A DNA stretch of 64,000 nt, taken from positions 186,001-250,000 of the forward strand of contig NZ_JAKMCS010000005.1 in assembly GCF_022662195.1 (NCBI RefSeq). The letters run 5' to 3'. Source of the DNA: Aestuariivivens insulae (GTDB lineage Bacteria > Bacteroidota > Bacteroidia > Flavobacteriales > Flavobacteriaceae). A model generated the notes under the pieces. The model ran no database searches. It worked only from the letters and a program-made list of their open reading frames with translations, and had not been told where the DNA came from. This document shows positions 1 through 8,780 of this stretch, piece after piece (positions within the stretch are counted from its first letter, which is position 1; every line of letters begins with the position of its first letter). The position numbers and the translations under genes were made by a program.

Positions 1-1580
1 TGACTGCCATCCTCGGTATAATATATCAATACGTTGGATTTAGGAATGTCTATTGTGGTCTCTTCCCCTGTAAGCATGTTTTTTGAGGTAGAGGCCTCAT
101 AGTCTTCAACTTTTAAAACATTGGAGCCATTAATCACCTTAACAGGCGTTTCCCTGGCATCCACCATCATTTGTTTGATTTCCTGAGCGCCTTCAATTCC
201 TTTTTTGGTTAATGACACCAATTTCTCTTTGTAGAAACCGTGCTTTATATAAAGTTTTATTAATTCATTAAAGAAAGAACTTCCGTTAGACTTTGATATG
301 GCAGCAATTTCACAAGCTAATAGGGTTGAGGTAACGGCATCTTTATCGCGTACAAAATCGCCAACCATATACCCGAAACTTTCTTCGCCACCACCAATAA
401 AATTGAGTTCAGGGTGGTCTTTAATTAACTTGGCAATCCACTTAAAGCCTGTTAATACAATTTTACTGTCTACGCCATAGGCTTGTGCCAGTTTAGTTAA
501 CATAGGTGTTGATACTATGGTAGAAGCAATAAATTCCTTTCCTTTTATCTTGCCATCGGCTTTCCATTGTTTTAAAAGGAAGTCGGTCATCATAAGCATG
601 GTTTGGTTACCATTAAGCAATTGCAGCTCGTTATCGTTATTACGTACGGCAACGCCCAATCTGTCGCAATCTGGGTCGGTTCCAATAACAATATCGGCGT
701 TTACTTTATCGGCCAGTTCCAATGCCATTTTTAAGGCCGCTGGTTCTTCGGGGTTTGGAGAATCTACAGTTGGAAAATCACCATTAGGAATTTCTTGTTC
801 CTTTACAATATGTACATTTTTATAGCCTGCCTGTTTTAAAGTTTCAGGGACTGCTGTGATTGACGTACCGTGTAATGAAGTGAACACAATAGTCAAGTTA
901 TCTTTGGCTTCTTGGGTAGCCCCTACGCAGCCGTTTTCAACAGATGCTTTAATAAAAACATCATCCACATCTTTTCCTATATGATGGATTAGGTCTTCAT
1001 TGGCATCAAACTTGATGTCGGAATAATCAATTTCGTTTATCATGCTAATAACGGCACCATCATGCGGTGGTACCAATTGACCGCCATCCTGCCAATATAC
1101 TTTATAACCATTGTACTCTGGTGGGTTATGGGATGCCGTTAACACAATACCACAATGGCAATTTAAATGTCTTACGGCAAAGGATAGCTCTGGTGTTGGG
1201 CGTAAATCTTCAAATAGGTACACTTCTATACCATTGGCCGAAAATACATTGGCAACCACTTTAGCTAATGATTTACTGTTGTGCCTACAGTCGTAAGCAA
1301 TTACAGCCTTGGGTGTTTCGTTTGGAAACTGTTTATGTAAATAAGCACTTAAACCTTGTGTGCTTTTACCTAATGTGTATTTGTTTATTCGGTTGGTGCC
1401 TACACCCATGATACCACGCATACCACCTGTACCAAATTCCAAATCCTTATAAAAGCTTTCTTGAATATCCTTAGGATTGTTTGCTATACTTTCTTTAATG
1501 GTTTCTTGGGTTTCACTATCAAACACAGGGGTTAACCATGTATTGATGCGCTCTAGAATTTTTGGTTCGATGTGTATCAT
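1..1580 (-). CDS. Phosphoglucomutase/phosphomannomutase family protein, C-terminus cut by window edge
   Basis: Interconverts hexose 1- and 6-phosphates in the cytoplasm, feeding sugar nucleotide and storage-polymer synthesis. About 526 residues are present from an ATG at 1578-1580; the last few dozen residues lie outside the window. Visible hallmarks are the phosphoserine loop TASHNP near residue 148, the metal-binding DPDCDR near 302 and the sugar-binding GGEESFGY near 395, all in family order and spacing. The long form (PGM2-like) is suggested by the N-terminal stretch ahead of the GTGGMRG motif. Whether glucose, mannose or both are used cannot be told from sequence alone. A TAATTTTG box lies just upstream on the same strand, and the gene appears to stand alone. 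Family certain, exact substrate uncertain. Confidence 0.93.
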   Translation of the reverse strand, partial: MIHIEPKILERINTWLTPVFDSETQETIKESIANNPKDIQESFYKDLEFGTGGMRGIMGVGTNRINKYTLGKSTQGLSAYLHKQFPNETPKAVIAYDCRHNSKSLAKVVANVFSANGIEVYLFEDLRPTPELSFAVRHLNCHCGIVLTASHNPPEYNGYKVYWQDGGQLVPPHDGAVISMINEIDYSDIKFDANEDLIHHIGKDVDDVFIKASVENGCVGATQEAKDNLTIVFTSLHGTSITAVPETLKQAGYKNVHIVKEQEIPNGDFPTVDSPNPEEPAALKMALELADKVNADIVIGTDPDCDRLGVAVRNNDNELQLLNGNQTMLMMTDFLLKQWKADGKIKGKEFIASTIVSTPMLTKLAQAYGVDSKIVLTGFKWIAKLIKDHPELNFIGGGEESFGYMVGDFVRDKDAVTSTLLACEIAAISKSNGSSFFNELIKLYIKHGFYKEKLVSLTKKGIEGAQEIKQMMVDARETPVKVINGSNVLKVEDYEASTSKNMLTGEETTIDIPKSNVLIYYTEDGS

Positions 1581-1602
1581 GTTGTCATTAAATTAATATT
1601 TG

Positions 1603-1610
1603 CAAAATTA
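1603..1610 (-). promoter_or_regulatory. -7 box upstream of the phosphohexomutase gene
   Basis: On the minus strand this reads TAATTTTG, a perfect match to the Bacteroidota -7 consensus TAnnTTTG, 22 nt before the start codon. A convincing -33 box at the usual 19-bp distance is not obvious. Confidence 0.4.
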
Positions 1611-1734
1611 AGCAATTGATAAATAACAATTTTTGAAAACTTGTAATTTTGGATCAAATTGGAACGAAACCGTAATAGTTGCTATTAAACAAACATAGGG
1701 CTCATGTAAAAAAAAGTTAAGGTGATACCTCCCC

Positions 1735-2685
1735 TTACTTAAAGTTCAACTTGTCTTTTATAAGGTAGCGTTTTTTTCCATCTTTGGTTCGTAATATGAT
1801 CTCTCCTAAAAATCCAGCTACAAAAAATTGTGTACCTATAATCATGGTTGAAAGCGCAAGATAAAATTGAGGACGTTCTGTGATGAGTCTTCCTGCTGGG
1901 TTTAAGAACAATTTATCGATGCCCAAATACAAAGCAAAGCCAAAACCAATAGCAAACATAAGCACACCCAAAGCACCAAACAAATGCATGGGGCGTTTAC
2001 CAAAGCGTGATAAGAACCAAATGGTTATTAAATCTAAAAAACCATGAATAAAACGGTCCATGCCAAACTTGGTGTAACCATATTTTCTAGCTTGATGGAG
2101 TACTACTTTTTCTCCTATTTTGGTAAAGCCGGCATTTTTTGAAAGCACAGGAATGTAACGGTGCATCTCACCATTAACATCAATGTTTTTAACAACAACT
2201 TTATTATAAGCCTTTAGGCCACAGTTGAAATCATGTAATTTAACACCAGAAGTTTTTCTGGCCGCCCAATTGAATAATTTGGAGGGTAGATTCTTTGTAA
2301 GTATGGCATCGTAGCGCTTTTTTTTCCAGCCCGATACCAAATCGAACCCGTCATTAACAATCATATTGTAGAGTTCGGGTATTTCATCTGGATTGTCCTG
2401 TAAGTCGGCATCCATAGTAATTACTACATTGCCTTGTACTTTTTCAAATCCTGCATGTAGTGCTTGGGATTTGCCAAAGTTTTTTAGGAATCTAATGCCT
2501 TTTACGCTTGTGTTTTCTTCAGAGAGTTGCTTAATCATTTCCCATGAATCATCCGTGCTGCCATCATCAATAAAGATAATTTCATAAGAAAAATGATTGG
2601 CAACCATGACTTTAGCAATCCAATCATTTAATTCTTTTAAGGATTCATACTCGTTAAGTAGTGGTATAACTACAGATATATCCAT
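1735..2685 (-). CDS. Family 2 glycosyltransferase with C-terminal membrane anchor (GtrB/DPM1-like)
   Basis: Predicted inner-membrane enzyme moving a sugar from a nucleotide donor to polyprenyl phosphate, as characterised GtrB/ArnC/DPM1-type proteins do. The 316-residue product opens with the family 2 start VVIPLLNE, has the nucleotide-binding IDDGSTDDS near residues 39-47 and a DAD metal site at 92-94 followed by QDNPDE. Two hydrophobic segments near 230-255 and 270-300 anchor the C-terminus. The DUF4199 gene lies directly upstream on the same strand, an arrangement I recognise from other flavobacteria. Its ATG lies 24 nt after a TACTTTTG box contained in a repeated promoter-like element. Acceptor and sugar are not determined by the sequence. 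Confidence 0.9.
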   Translation of the reverse strand: MDISVVIPLLNEYESLKELNDWIAKVMVANHFSYEIIFIDDGSTDDSWEMIKQLSEENTSVKGIRFLKNFGKSQALHAGFEKVQGNVVITMDADLQDNPDEIPELYNMIVNDGFDLVSGWKKKRYDAILTKNLPSKLFNWAARKTSGVKLHDFNCGLKAYNKVVVKNIDVNGEMHRYIPVLSKNAGFTKIGEKVVLHQARKYGYTKFGMDRFIHGFLDLITIWFLSRFGKRPMHLFGALGVLMFAIGFGFALYLGIDKLFLNPAGRLITERPQFYLALSTMIIGTQFFVAGFLGEIILRTKDGKKRYLIKDKLNFK

Positions 2686-2708
2686 AGGGTGATTTGAAAT
2701 TTAACCTT

Positions 2709-2786
2709 TCAAAAGTACGTGAATTTTTTCATTTGTAAATTCATATAAAACAAATAATAAAAATCTTGTGCTAAAGAAGTGGTTGC
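2709..2786 (-). repeat. Repeated promoter-like leader element, copy A
   Basis: First of three related segments (others near 22898-22975 and 46488-46566). Read on the minus strand, it holds the partial inverted repeat TGAATTTA/AAAATTCA and ends in TACTTTTG (2710-2717), matching TAnnTTTG. The -33 region is only a weak match (ATTTAC). The first ~40 bp nearest the gene are nearly identical in the three copies; the far end (GTGGTT / CTAAAGAAG) is looser. Confidence 0.65.
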
Positions 2787-2836
2787 CAAGTGGGCTTAAG
2801 TCTAAAATTTAAATTTTTTAGAAGGGAAATACGAAG

Positions 2837-3367
2837 TTATTGTGAATCAGGTTTGGTTCTTTTCATTGCTGCAGCAACAATAAGTCCTATTATACTATAT
2901 ATTACAATGTTTATAGCAAGGCTTTTTAATATATTGGCAATGCCAAACTGATTTTGCGACTCAATTTGCTCAACAGATTTCGCTATAACCTCGTTAGGAG
3001 TGTTAAGGCCTTCAAGTATATTAACGGTTTTTTCGATAGTCTTTTCTTTCAGAACTAGAGCGGCATCGGTATCAATAACATTAAAAATTAGAAAGTAAAC
3101 AAGCGTGCTAATAGCAATGCCTATAATAATGGTAATAAAGAACCCTGTAAATGCTTCTTTAAAGGAAGCAAATCCATTTTGGGCTTGCTTTACTTTAGCA
3201 ACAGCAATTATACCCATAACTATAATTATAGCCATTAGGGTTAGTCCGAACCAAACTTCTGTAAATAGCCCTAAATTTACGGCGTAGGTTAATATTGAAA
3301 CTACGGCTAAAATAGCACCGAGATATAGGCCGTAATTGGATGCAACAGACTTTAAAGATTTTTCCAT
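2837..3367 (-). CDS. DUF4199 family integral membrane protein
   Basis: A 176-residue protein of unknown function. Hydrophobic segments near residues 13-33, 38-58, 72-95 and 150-170 suggest four membrane passes, with a charged amphipathic stretch (VLKEKTIEKTVNILEG and following, about 103-140) between the third and fourth, probably facing one side of the membrane. The arrangement matches DUF4199, a family found mainly in Bacteroidota and often placed beside a family 2 glycosyltransferase, as here (about 150 bp upstream of it on the same strand). Pairing suggests a shared role in envelope glycolipid or glycan synthesis, but this is inference from neighbourhood only. Confidence 0.8.
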   Translation of the reverse strand: MEKSLKSVASNYGLYLGAILAVVSILTYAVNLGLFTEVWFGLTLMAIIIVMGIIAVAKVKQAQNGFASFKEAFTGFFITIIIGIAISTLVYFLIFNVIDTDAALVLKEKTIEKTVNILEGLNTPNEVIAKSVEQIESQNQFGIANILKSLAINIVIYSIIGLIVAAAMKRTKPDSQ

Positions 3368-3455
3368 AAGTTTAAATTTTTGGGAGTTTAGTTGTTAGTA
3401 ACCAAAGGTACTAAAACGTTACGGTATTATTAAAAATAAAAAATAATTAAAAGTA

Positions 3456-3485
3456 TTGCGCATTTATAAAAAATGCTTAAATTTG
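3456..3485 (+). promoter_or_regulatory. Promoter of the L31 gene
   Basis: TTG at 3456-3458, a 19-bp spacer and TAAATTTG at 3478-3485 match the Bacteroidota promoter pattern exactly. It overlaps the possible upstream ATG at 3473, so translation should begin at the later ATG at 3521. Confidence 0.75.
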
Positions 3486-3520
3486 CAGCTCGAAAATTGA
3501 ATAGACAAAAGCATTTAGCG

Positions 3521-3772
3521 ATGAGAAAAGGTATACACCCAGAAAATTATAGATTAGTAGCATTTAAAGACATGTCTAACGACGATGTTTTTATAACAAA
3601 ATCTACTGCTAACACTAATGAAACTATTGAAGTGGATGGTGTTGAGTATCCATTGATTAAAATGGAGATTTCAAGAACATCGCATCCATACTATACTGGT
3701 AAATCTAAATTAGTAGATACAGCTGGTCGTATTGATAAGTTTAAAAATAAATATGCTAAATTTAAAAAATAA
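3521..3772 (+). CDS. rpmE: 50S ribosomal protein L31, type B (zinc-free form)
   Basis: Large-subunit ribosomal protein. The 83-residue product starts [20 protein letters not shown], a typical type B L31 opening, and lacks the paired cysteines that bind zinc in type A proteins. I chose the ATG at 3521 rather than the in-frame ATG at 3473 because the promoter box lies across the latter and because the 16 extra residues have no counterpart in the family. A strong hairpin terminator follows within 25 nt, so this is probably a single-gene transcript. In other bacteria zinc-free L31 copies serve as zinc-sparing replacements. Here it could be the only copy; the window cannot tell. Confidence 0.95.
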   Translation: MRKGIHPENYRLVAFKDMSNDDVFITKSTANTNETIEVDGVEYPLIKMEISRTSHPYYTGKSKLVDTAGRIDKFKNKYAKFKK

Positions 3773-3795
3773 GTTTAGTTTAAATATAAATAATG

Positions 3796-3828
3796 AAAGC
3801 CTTTCAGTAATCTTGAAAGGCTTTTTTT
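3796..3828 (+). terminator. Intrinsic terminator after L31
   Basis: Perfect 11-bp stem AAAGCCTTTCA / TGAAAGGCTTT (3796-3806 with 3814-3824), 7-nt loop, then a run of Ts. The same stem sequence terminates rpsT at 58180. Confidence 0.9.
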
Positions 3829-3926
3829 ATGGATCATGTTAATGTTTTCGAACACATTTAAAGTATTTTTATAAAAGCTTAAATGGTATTTTATAGCAAC
3901 ATTTTGTAATTTGAAATTACTTTTTT

Positions 3927-5102
3927 ATGAATTATATTCTTTTTGATGGCCCTTCGCGTAATAATTTATTGCCATTTACATTTACTAGGCCAGTGGCCGA
4001 TATTAGAGTGGGTATTTTAACCATTCGCGACAAATGGGAAGCCTATTTACAAACAACCACAACTACGGTTACCGAGGATTACTTATCTGATAAGTACCCT
4101 ATGGTGGAAATGGATGAAAATATTATGATTAATGCCGCTTTCTTGCCTAATCTGGAATTGGTAGAGATGGTAAAGGCACTACAAGAAAACCAAGCCATTT
4201 TTAAAGGGGAAGATATCATTGCTTTTTATACTAGAGAAGCCCAAGAGGATATCGATTTTGAACTATTTGAAGCTTTAGAGTTTGAAGATGATATTATTAA
4301 GATAGAAAACACTTGGGATATATTCTCTAAGAATAACGAGGCGATTCAGGAAGATTTTAATTTGCTTACCAAGGATAGAGCGTCTCAACCTATTCCCTCA
4401 AGTAATAACGTAACAGGGGCAGACCAAATTTTTATTGAAGAAGGGGCTACAGTAGAATTTGCAACACTAAATGCCAGTACAGGGCCAATTTATATTGGCA
4501 AGGATGCTTTAATCATGGAAGGCGCCTTAATTAGAGGGCCATTGGCTTTAGGTGATCATGCTGTTATTAAATTAGGAACTAAAATTTATGGAGCAACAAC
4601 TATAGGGCCTTATTCCAAAGTAGGTGGGGAATTAAAGAATGTAGTGATTTTTGGTAACTCAAATAAAGGTCATGAAGGTTACCTTGGAGATTCTGTATTG
4701 GGTGAGTGGTGTAATTTAGGTGCCGATACCAATAATTCCAATCTTAAGAATAATTATGCTGAAGTAAGATTGTGGAATTATAACACAGAAGGCTTTGCTA
4801 GAACTGGATTACAGTTTTGCGGACTTATGATGGGAGACCACAGTAAATGCGGTATTAATACTATGTTTAATACAGGAACTGTAGTGGGGGTTAGTGCCAA
4901 TATTTTTGGTTCTGGATTCCCAAGAAATTTTATTCCTAGTTTTAGTTGGGGTGGTCATAGCGGATTTACAACGTACCATACTAAAAAAGCTTTTGAAGTT
5001 GTTGACAAGGTGCTCTCTAGACGGGGCATTGAGTTTAACCAACAGGAAAGAGCTATTCTTGAGTATGTTTTTGAGTTAACGAAATCATACAGAAGATCCT
5101 GA
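3927..5102 (+). CDS. GlmU-like sugar-phosphate nucleotidyltransferase/acetyltransferase
   Basis: Likely makes or modifies a UDP-activated amino sugar in the cytoplasm. The 391-residue protein begins MNYILFDGPSRNNLLPFTFTRPVADIR, which I recognise as the start of the alternative bacterial GlmU group common in Bacteroidota. The N-terminal part (about 1-150) corresponds to a divergent nucleotidyltransferase fold. From about residue 165 to 360 the sequence turns into left-handed beta-helix hexapeptide repeats (IYIGKDALIMEGALIRGPLALGD and on), the acetyltransferase module, with NLGADTNNSNLKNN matching the GlmU active-site region. It is shorter than classical GlmU (about 455 residues). The gene stands alone between L31 and a PD40 protein. 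Predicted role is in peptidoglycan or lipopolysaccharide precursor supply; actual substrates are unproven. Confidence 0.82.
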   Translation: MNYILFDGPSRNNLLPFTFTRPVADIRVGILTIRDKWEAYLQTTTTTVTEDYLSDKYPMVEMDENIMINAAFLPNLELVEMVKALQENQAIFKGEDIIAFYTREAQEDIDFELFEALEFEDDIIKIENTWDIFSKNNEAIQEDFNLLTKDRASQPIPSSNNVTGADQIFIEEGATVEFATLNASTGPIYIGKDALIMEGALIRGPLALGDHAVIKLGTKIYGATTIGPYSKVGGELKNVVIFGNSNKGHEGYLGDSVLGEWCNLGADTNNSNLKNNYAEVRLWNYNTEGFARTGLQFCGLMMGDHSKCGINTMFNTGTVVGVSANIFGSGFPRNFIPSFSWGGHSGFTTYHTKKAFEVVDKVLSRRGIEFNQQERAILEYVFELTKSYRRS

Positions 5103-5189
5103 TTTTTTGATACATAACCGATAACTTTATGCTATTGCTTTCAAAATGCTATTTTTGAATAGTATTGAACCTCTTGGTACATGACTGTT

Positions 5190-5276
5190 TTTTTCTTTGG
5201 GTTCTTTGTGCTTCTTTGTTGGCTTGTGGTTATAGTAAAACACAAAGGACACCAAGAAAGGCACAAAGGGTACTAA
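5190..5276. repeat. Imperfect inverted intergenic repeat
   Basis: Left side carries CTTTGGGTTCTTTGTGCTTC, right side AACACAAAGGACACC and AAAGGCACAAAGGG, able to fold back imperfectly on each other. It resembles the CACAAAG-rich repeats scattered between genes in many Bacteroidota genomes. No gene is apparent in 5103-5383. Confidence 0.55.
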
Positions 5277-5383
5277 GTAGGATACCTTTTTGGTTAATAA
5301 CTACTGATGGAAAGTCATTGGTAGATAGTAAACACATTAGGTAGAAGGTGGTCCGTGTACTAAAATAACATTTAGCATACGTT

Positions 5384-6292
5384 ATGAAGCCTATTTTTCT
5401 TGTTGTCTTCTTTTTGGATTTATATTGTTTTTCACAGAATTTAGATTATAAACTAACCAATATAAGTATTAATACAGAACAGCCCCATTTTGGTTTAATG
5501 AAAATCAAATCGGATAAAGTTTTGTTTACTTCCTATATGTTGAACAAAAGGGGCAAGGTGCAATTAGTTGGGGGTAACCCTGTACTAACCATTTATGAAG
5601 GCGATTTATCCGAAAGAGGCGAAATTATAAATCAGCGTGCCATTAAAATTGACGATAGTGCTAATATTCCAACCATAACCAGTGCGACACTATCACCAAA
5701 CGGTGAACATTTAGTCATTACCACGTTGTACACCAATAAAAATAAACCCAAAGGTAATTTTAAAGACACAAATTTCCATTTAGAAATAGGAACATTTCAA
5801 GACGGTGTGGGCTGGACCAATTTTAAGGTATTACCGTTTTGTAATCCAAAATATTCCTATGCCCACCCAGCTTTTAGTAACGATGGAAAAACACTGTATT
5901 TTACGGCTAATATTAGGGGAGGTAAGGCTACTACAAAGGGTGGGTCGGATATTTTTAAGGTTGATGTTTTAGGTAAAGGTTCCTTTAGTGAGCCTATTAA
6001 TCTAGGGAGCAATGTGAACTCGTATAGCCGTGAAATGTTTCCTTGCGTAGGTGATGATAATGCGTTGTATTTTGCCTCAAACCGTCCGGGTTATGGTGGG
6101 TTTGATATCTATAAATGTAATATGAATGAAAAAGGCGATTTTGAAAAAGCCGAAAAACTACCCAAACCCTTAAATAGCAGTAAGGATGATTTTTCGTTAA
6201 TTATAAATACAAATAATACATCTGGTTTTTTGGTTTCTAAACGATTGGGGGGTAAAGGTGATGATGATATTTATTATTTTATGCAGGATTAG
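5384..6292 (+). CDS. Exported PD40/TolB-like beta-propeller protein
   Basis: The 302-residue protein has a signal peptide (MKPIFLVVFFLDLYCFSQN) and no membrane anchor, so it is probably periplasmic or secreted. Its body contains WD40-like PD40 repeats: SPNGEHLVITTLY near 105, FSNDGKTLYFTAN near 165 and ALYFASNRPGYGGFDIYKC near 225. Each has the D/N-G-x-x-L-Y-F core and several the GGxDIF/Y ending. In flavobacteria such propellers often form the N-terminal part of OmpA-family proteins; no OmpA domain is present here, so this is a stand-alone version. No partner gene is evident. Role unknown, plausibly carbohydrate or protein binding. Confidence 0.75.
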   Translation: MKPIFLVVFFLDLYCFSQNLDYKLTNISINTEQPHFGLMKIKSDKVLFTSYMLNKRGKVQLVGGNPVLTIYEGDLSERGEIINQRAIKIDDSANIPTITSATLSPNGEHLVITTLYTNKNKPKGNFKDTNFHLEIGTFQDGVGWTNFKVLPFCNPKYSYAHPAFSNDGKTLYFTANIRGGKATTKGGSDIFKVDVLGKGSFSEPINLGSNVNSYSREMFPCVGDDNALYFASNRPGYGGFDIYKCNMNEKGDFEKAEKLPKPLNSSKDDFSLIINTNNTSGFLVSKRLGGKGDDDIYYFMQD

Positions 6293-6390
6293 CTTAGAAC
6301 TGTTGTAAATAAAAGTGCATTTCATCTAAAAAAAGCTCCGTTTATTTGTTTTTAATAAATTTTAACTTTTCTTGTTGATAAATATAGACA

Positions 6391-7084
6391 ATGAAAAGTT
6401 TCTTTATCAATCATAAAAAAATTGCTTTAATTTTTTTTATAATTCTTTTTATTGATATTTATGTTAAACACCATATTTCGGTTTTACATATTAGGTTTAT
6501 TTCTAAGCCTTTCGTATTGATGCTTTTATTTGTGTATTATTATTTTAATAGAGAAGAAAACAAAAAGAAAAGTGTATGGGTATTTTTAGCGTTGGTTTGT
6601 TTTTTTTTTAGGAGATTTAACAATAATATATCATGCAAACATCGTATTTCTAAGTATTAGTTTGTTCTTTTTCTCATTAGGGAAAATATTTTTTTGTTTT
6701 AGGTTTTCTCATAAAAAAGACTTTAATATTTTAAAGTTGATTCCTTTTTCCTGTATTTTATTTTTATATGCGGTATTTATTATAAGCATTGTTTTCAAAG
6801 GGTTGGGAGGATTTTTAATCCCCGTTCTTTTAAGTTTCTTTTTAACTCTATTAATGTTTCAATTTGCTTATTTGAGAAAAGGAGTTTATGCAACGAGAAG
6901 TTATGGCTTTGTGTTCTTTGGAGTTATAATGTTTATGATTAGTGAAAATATTATGGCTATAAAAACATTTAGGCAAGATTTGCCATTTCAAGATTTTATG
7001 ATTATGTTTTTTTATGGATTGGCAATGTACAGTATTGTTTATGGATTGGTAAAGGAAAGGATTGGTATTCCTACTCTTTCTTAA
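6391..7084 (+). pseudogene. Lysoplasmalogenase-like (YhhN family) membrane protein, frameshifted
   Basis: Two adjoining reading frames (6391-6660 and 6662-7084) together encode one protein of about 230 residues with eight or so hydrophobic segments. The first frame ends in FLALVCFFF and goes out of frame in a run of ten Ts at 6600-6609. Reading frame 2 from 6602 gives FFLGDLTIIYHANIVFLSIS, a smooth continuation with the LGD motif expected after the second membrane helix in YhhN proteins. Members of the family cleave lysoplasmalogens or are of unknown role in bacteria. One T too many explains the break: a sequencing slip, a phase-variable tract or a true inactivation. The 3' end overlaps the convergent gene by 14 nt. 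Confidence 0.75.
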
Positions 7085-8690
7085 CATACCTTAAATCCAA
7101 TAAGTTTATAGGGTTAATACCCAGTCCTTTTACATTTTTTCTAGTAAAGCGCACCACTTCGTCATAAAACAATGGCACCATAATGGCATGTTGCATGGCT
7201 ATGGAATCCATTTTGGTATAAAGTAATTTTCGTTCTTCTATATTGGTAATGGTAAAGGCTTTATTGTATAAGCTATCTAATACATCATTTTTAAAATGAA
7301 AATAGTTGGAGCCGTTAGGCGCAAAATTTTTACTGAAGAAAATTGATAGGTAGTTTTCGGCATCCAAATAATCGGCCACCCAGGAGCTTCTAAACATATC
7401 TACCTTGCCATTGGACCGCGCACTACGTAATGTAGCTTCGGGCATTACATCAACATTGATTTTCAATCCGGCTTTTTGGAGTTCCCGTTGAATAAATTCA
7501 CAAAAACTCAAATAATTACTGGTCGTATTTAAGGTGATTTCAGGGTTGCGTATGCCACTTTCGGTTTTAAATTGTTCAACAAGCTGTTTGGCTTTATTTG
7601 GTTGATAGGTGTAACCAATAGATGTACTATGCCCCGGTAACCCCACGGGAATAAAACCACCAATAGCAGGATTGCCAACGCCATTATTTAAATAAAGCAT
7701 CATTTTTTTTCTATTGAAGCCATAGTTTATGGCCTTCCGTATTAATTCCGATTGTATTTCTGGTGTTTCGGAGTCTAAATAAAACCCAAGATATTCTGTA
7801 TTCAAATAAGGGCCTCGAATCATATTAACCGTTTCATGATATTTTTTACGAAGCTTGCCATCACTGGTTAACAGCTCATCTTTATAAGAGGCGTCCAATC
7901 CAGAGACATAATCGATGTTGCCTTGGGCAAATTGCAAAAATTCACTTTGTTTATCGGGAAGAAAAGTAAGTGCTACGGCTTCTAGATAAGGTAATTGATT
8001 GTCCTGTTCGTCTTTTTCAAAATAAAGCTCATTTTTTCTAAATACCAGTTTTATGTTTTCTTCCCAGCGTTTAAACTTAAAAGGCCCGGTGCCTATGGGG
8101 TGCGATCTAAAATCTGTGCCATAATGCTCAACAATTTCCTTAGGAACGACCGAGCAATACTTCATAGTCAATAAACCAATAAAAGCAGGGAAGGGTTGTT
8201 TTAGTTTAATTTGAAAAATGGTATCGTTTATGGCTTTAAAATCATCAACTTTATTGAGCACCCAGCTTCCGGGAGCTGCTATTTTGGGGTCGCGCAATCT
8301 GTTGAGGCTATAGTAGAAGTCTTTTGCGGTGACGGTTCTTGTTGAATCTTTTCCAAAAAGGTAATGCTTATGGAAATACACATCGTTTCTTAAGCTGAAG
8401 GTGTAGAGGATACCGTCTGGGGAAACGGTCCATTTTTTTGCAATGCTAGGGGTAATGTTAAGGTTTTCATCAAATTGAACCAACCCGTTAAACAATTGGT
8501 TGCAAGCCGAATTATCTTGTAGGGTCCTAGAAAAAGCGGGGTCTAATGTATTTAGGTTAGCATATTCATTATACCGAAAAACCAAATGATCCTTGTTGAG
8601 GTTTGAATTGTTTTTGCAGGAGAAGAACAGTAAAGCAATACAACTAATTGATAAATAGTTTATTAATTGTTTTAATGTTGGTTTTATCAT
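7071..8690 (-). CDS. Oligopeptide/dipeptide-type solute-binding lipoprotein (SBP_bac_5)
   Basis: Binds peptides or other solutes outside the inner membrane, normally for an ABC importer. The 539-residue product has a lipoprotein signal, ending LLFFSCKNN with the acylated Cys near residue 25. The family 5 body includes RYNEYANLNTLDPAFSRT, the typical opening of the lobe, TAKDFYYSLNRLRDP near 120 and VDMFRSSWVADYLDAENYLS near 430. No ABC permease or ATPase genes lie nearby, which is common for lone OppA/DppA-like lipoproteins in Bacteroidota, so its partner is either elsewhere or absent. Transcribed convergently with the YhhN-like gene and divergently from mtaB. Confidence 0.9.
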   Translation of the reverse strand: MIKPTLKQLINYLSISCIALLFFSCKNNSNLNKDHLVFRYNEYANLNTLDPAFSRTLQDNSACNQLFNGLVQFDENLNITPSIAKKWTVSPDGILYTFSLRNDVYFHKHYLFGKDSTRTVTAKDFYYSLNRLRDPKIAAPGSWVLNKVDDFKAINDTIFQIKLKQPFPAFIGLLTMKYCSVVPKEIVEHYGTDFRSHPIGTGPFKFKRWEENIKLVFRKNELYFEKDEQDNQLPYLEAVALTFLPDKQSEFLQFAQGNIDYVSGLDASYKDELLTSDGKLRKKYHETVNMIRGPYLNTEYLGFYLDSETPEIQSELIRKAINYGFNRKKMMLYLNNGVGNPAIGGFIPVGLPGHSTSIGYTYQPNKAKQLVEQFKTESGIRNPEITLNTTSNYLSFCEFIQRELQKAGLKINVDVMPEATLRSARSNGKVDMFRSSWVADYLDAENYLSIFFSKNFAPNGSNYFHFKNDVLDSLYNKAFTITNIEERKLLYTKMDSIAMQHAIMVPLFYDEVVRFTRKNVKGLGINPINLLDLRYVKKE

Positions 8691-8705
8691 GTAACTTATT
8701 AGTTG

Positions 8706-8713
8706 TAAATTTG
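8706..8713 (+). promoter_or_regulatory. -7 box upstream of mtaB
   Basis: TAAATTTG matches the TAnnTTTG consensus, 67 nt before the ATG. The nearest TTG (8678-8680) is 25 bp upstream, longer than usual, so the promoter is tentative. Confidence 0.4.
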
Positions 8714-8780
8714 CAATCTTTTAACGGTAAATATAAATCTTAAAAGCTCCTGAAACAAGTTCGGGATAGTAAAAGACTAA

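Noticed and set aside
3473-3520. Upstream ATG for L31 at 3473
   Set aside because: Overlaps the -7 box of the gene's own promoter and adds residues not seen in the family.
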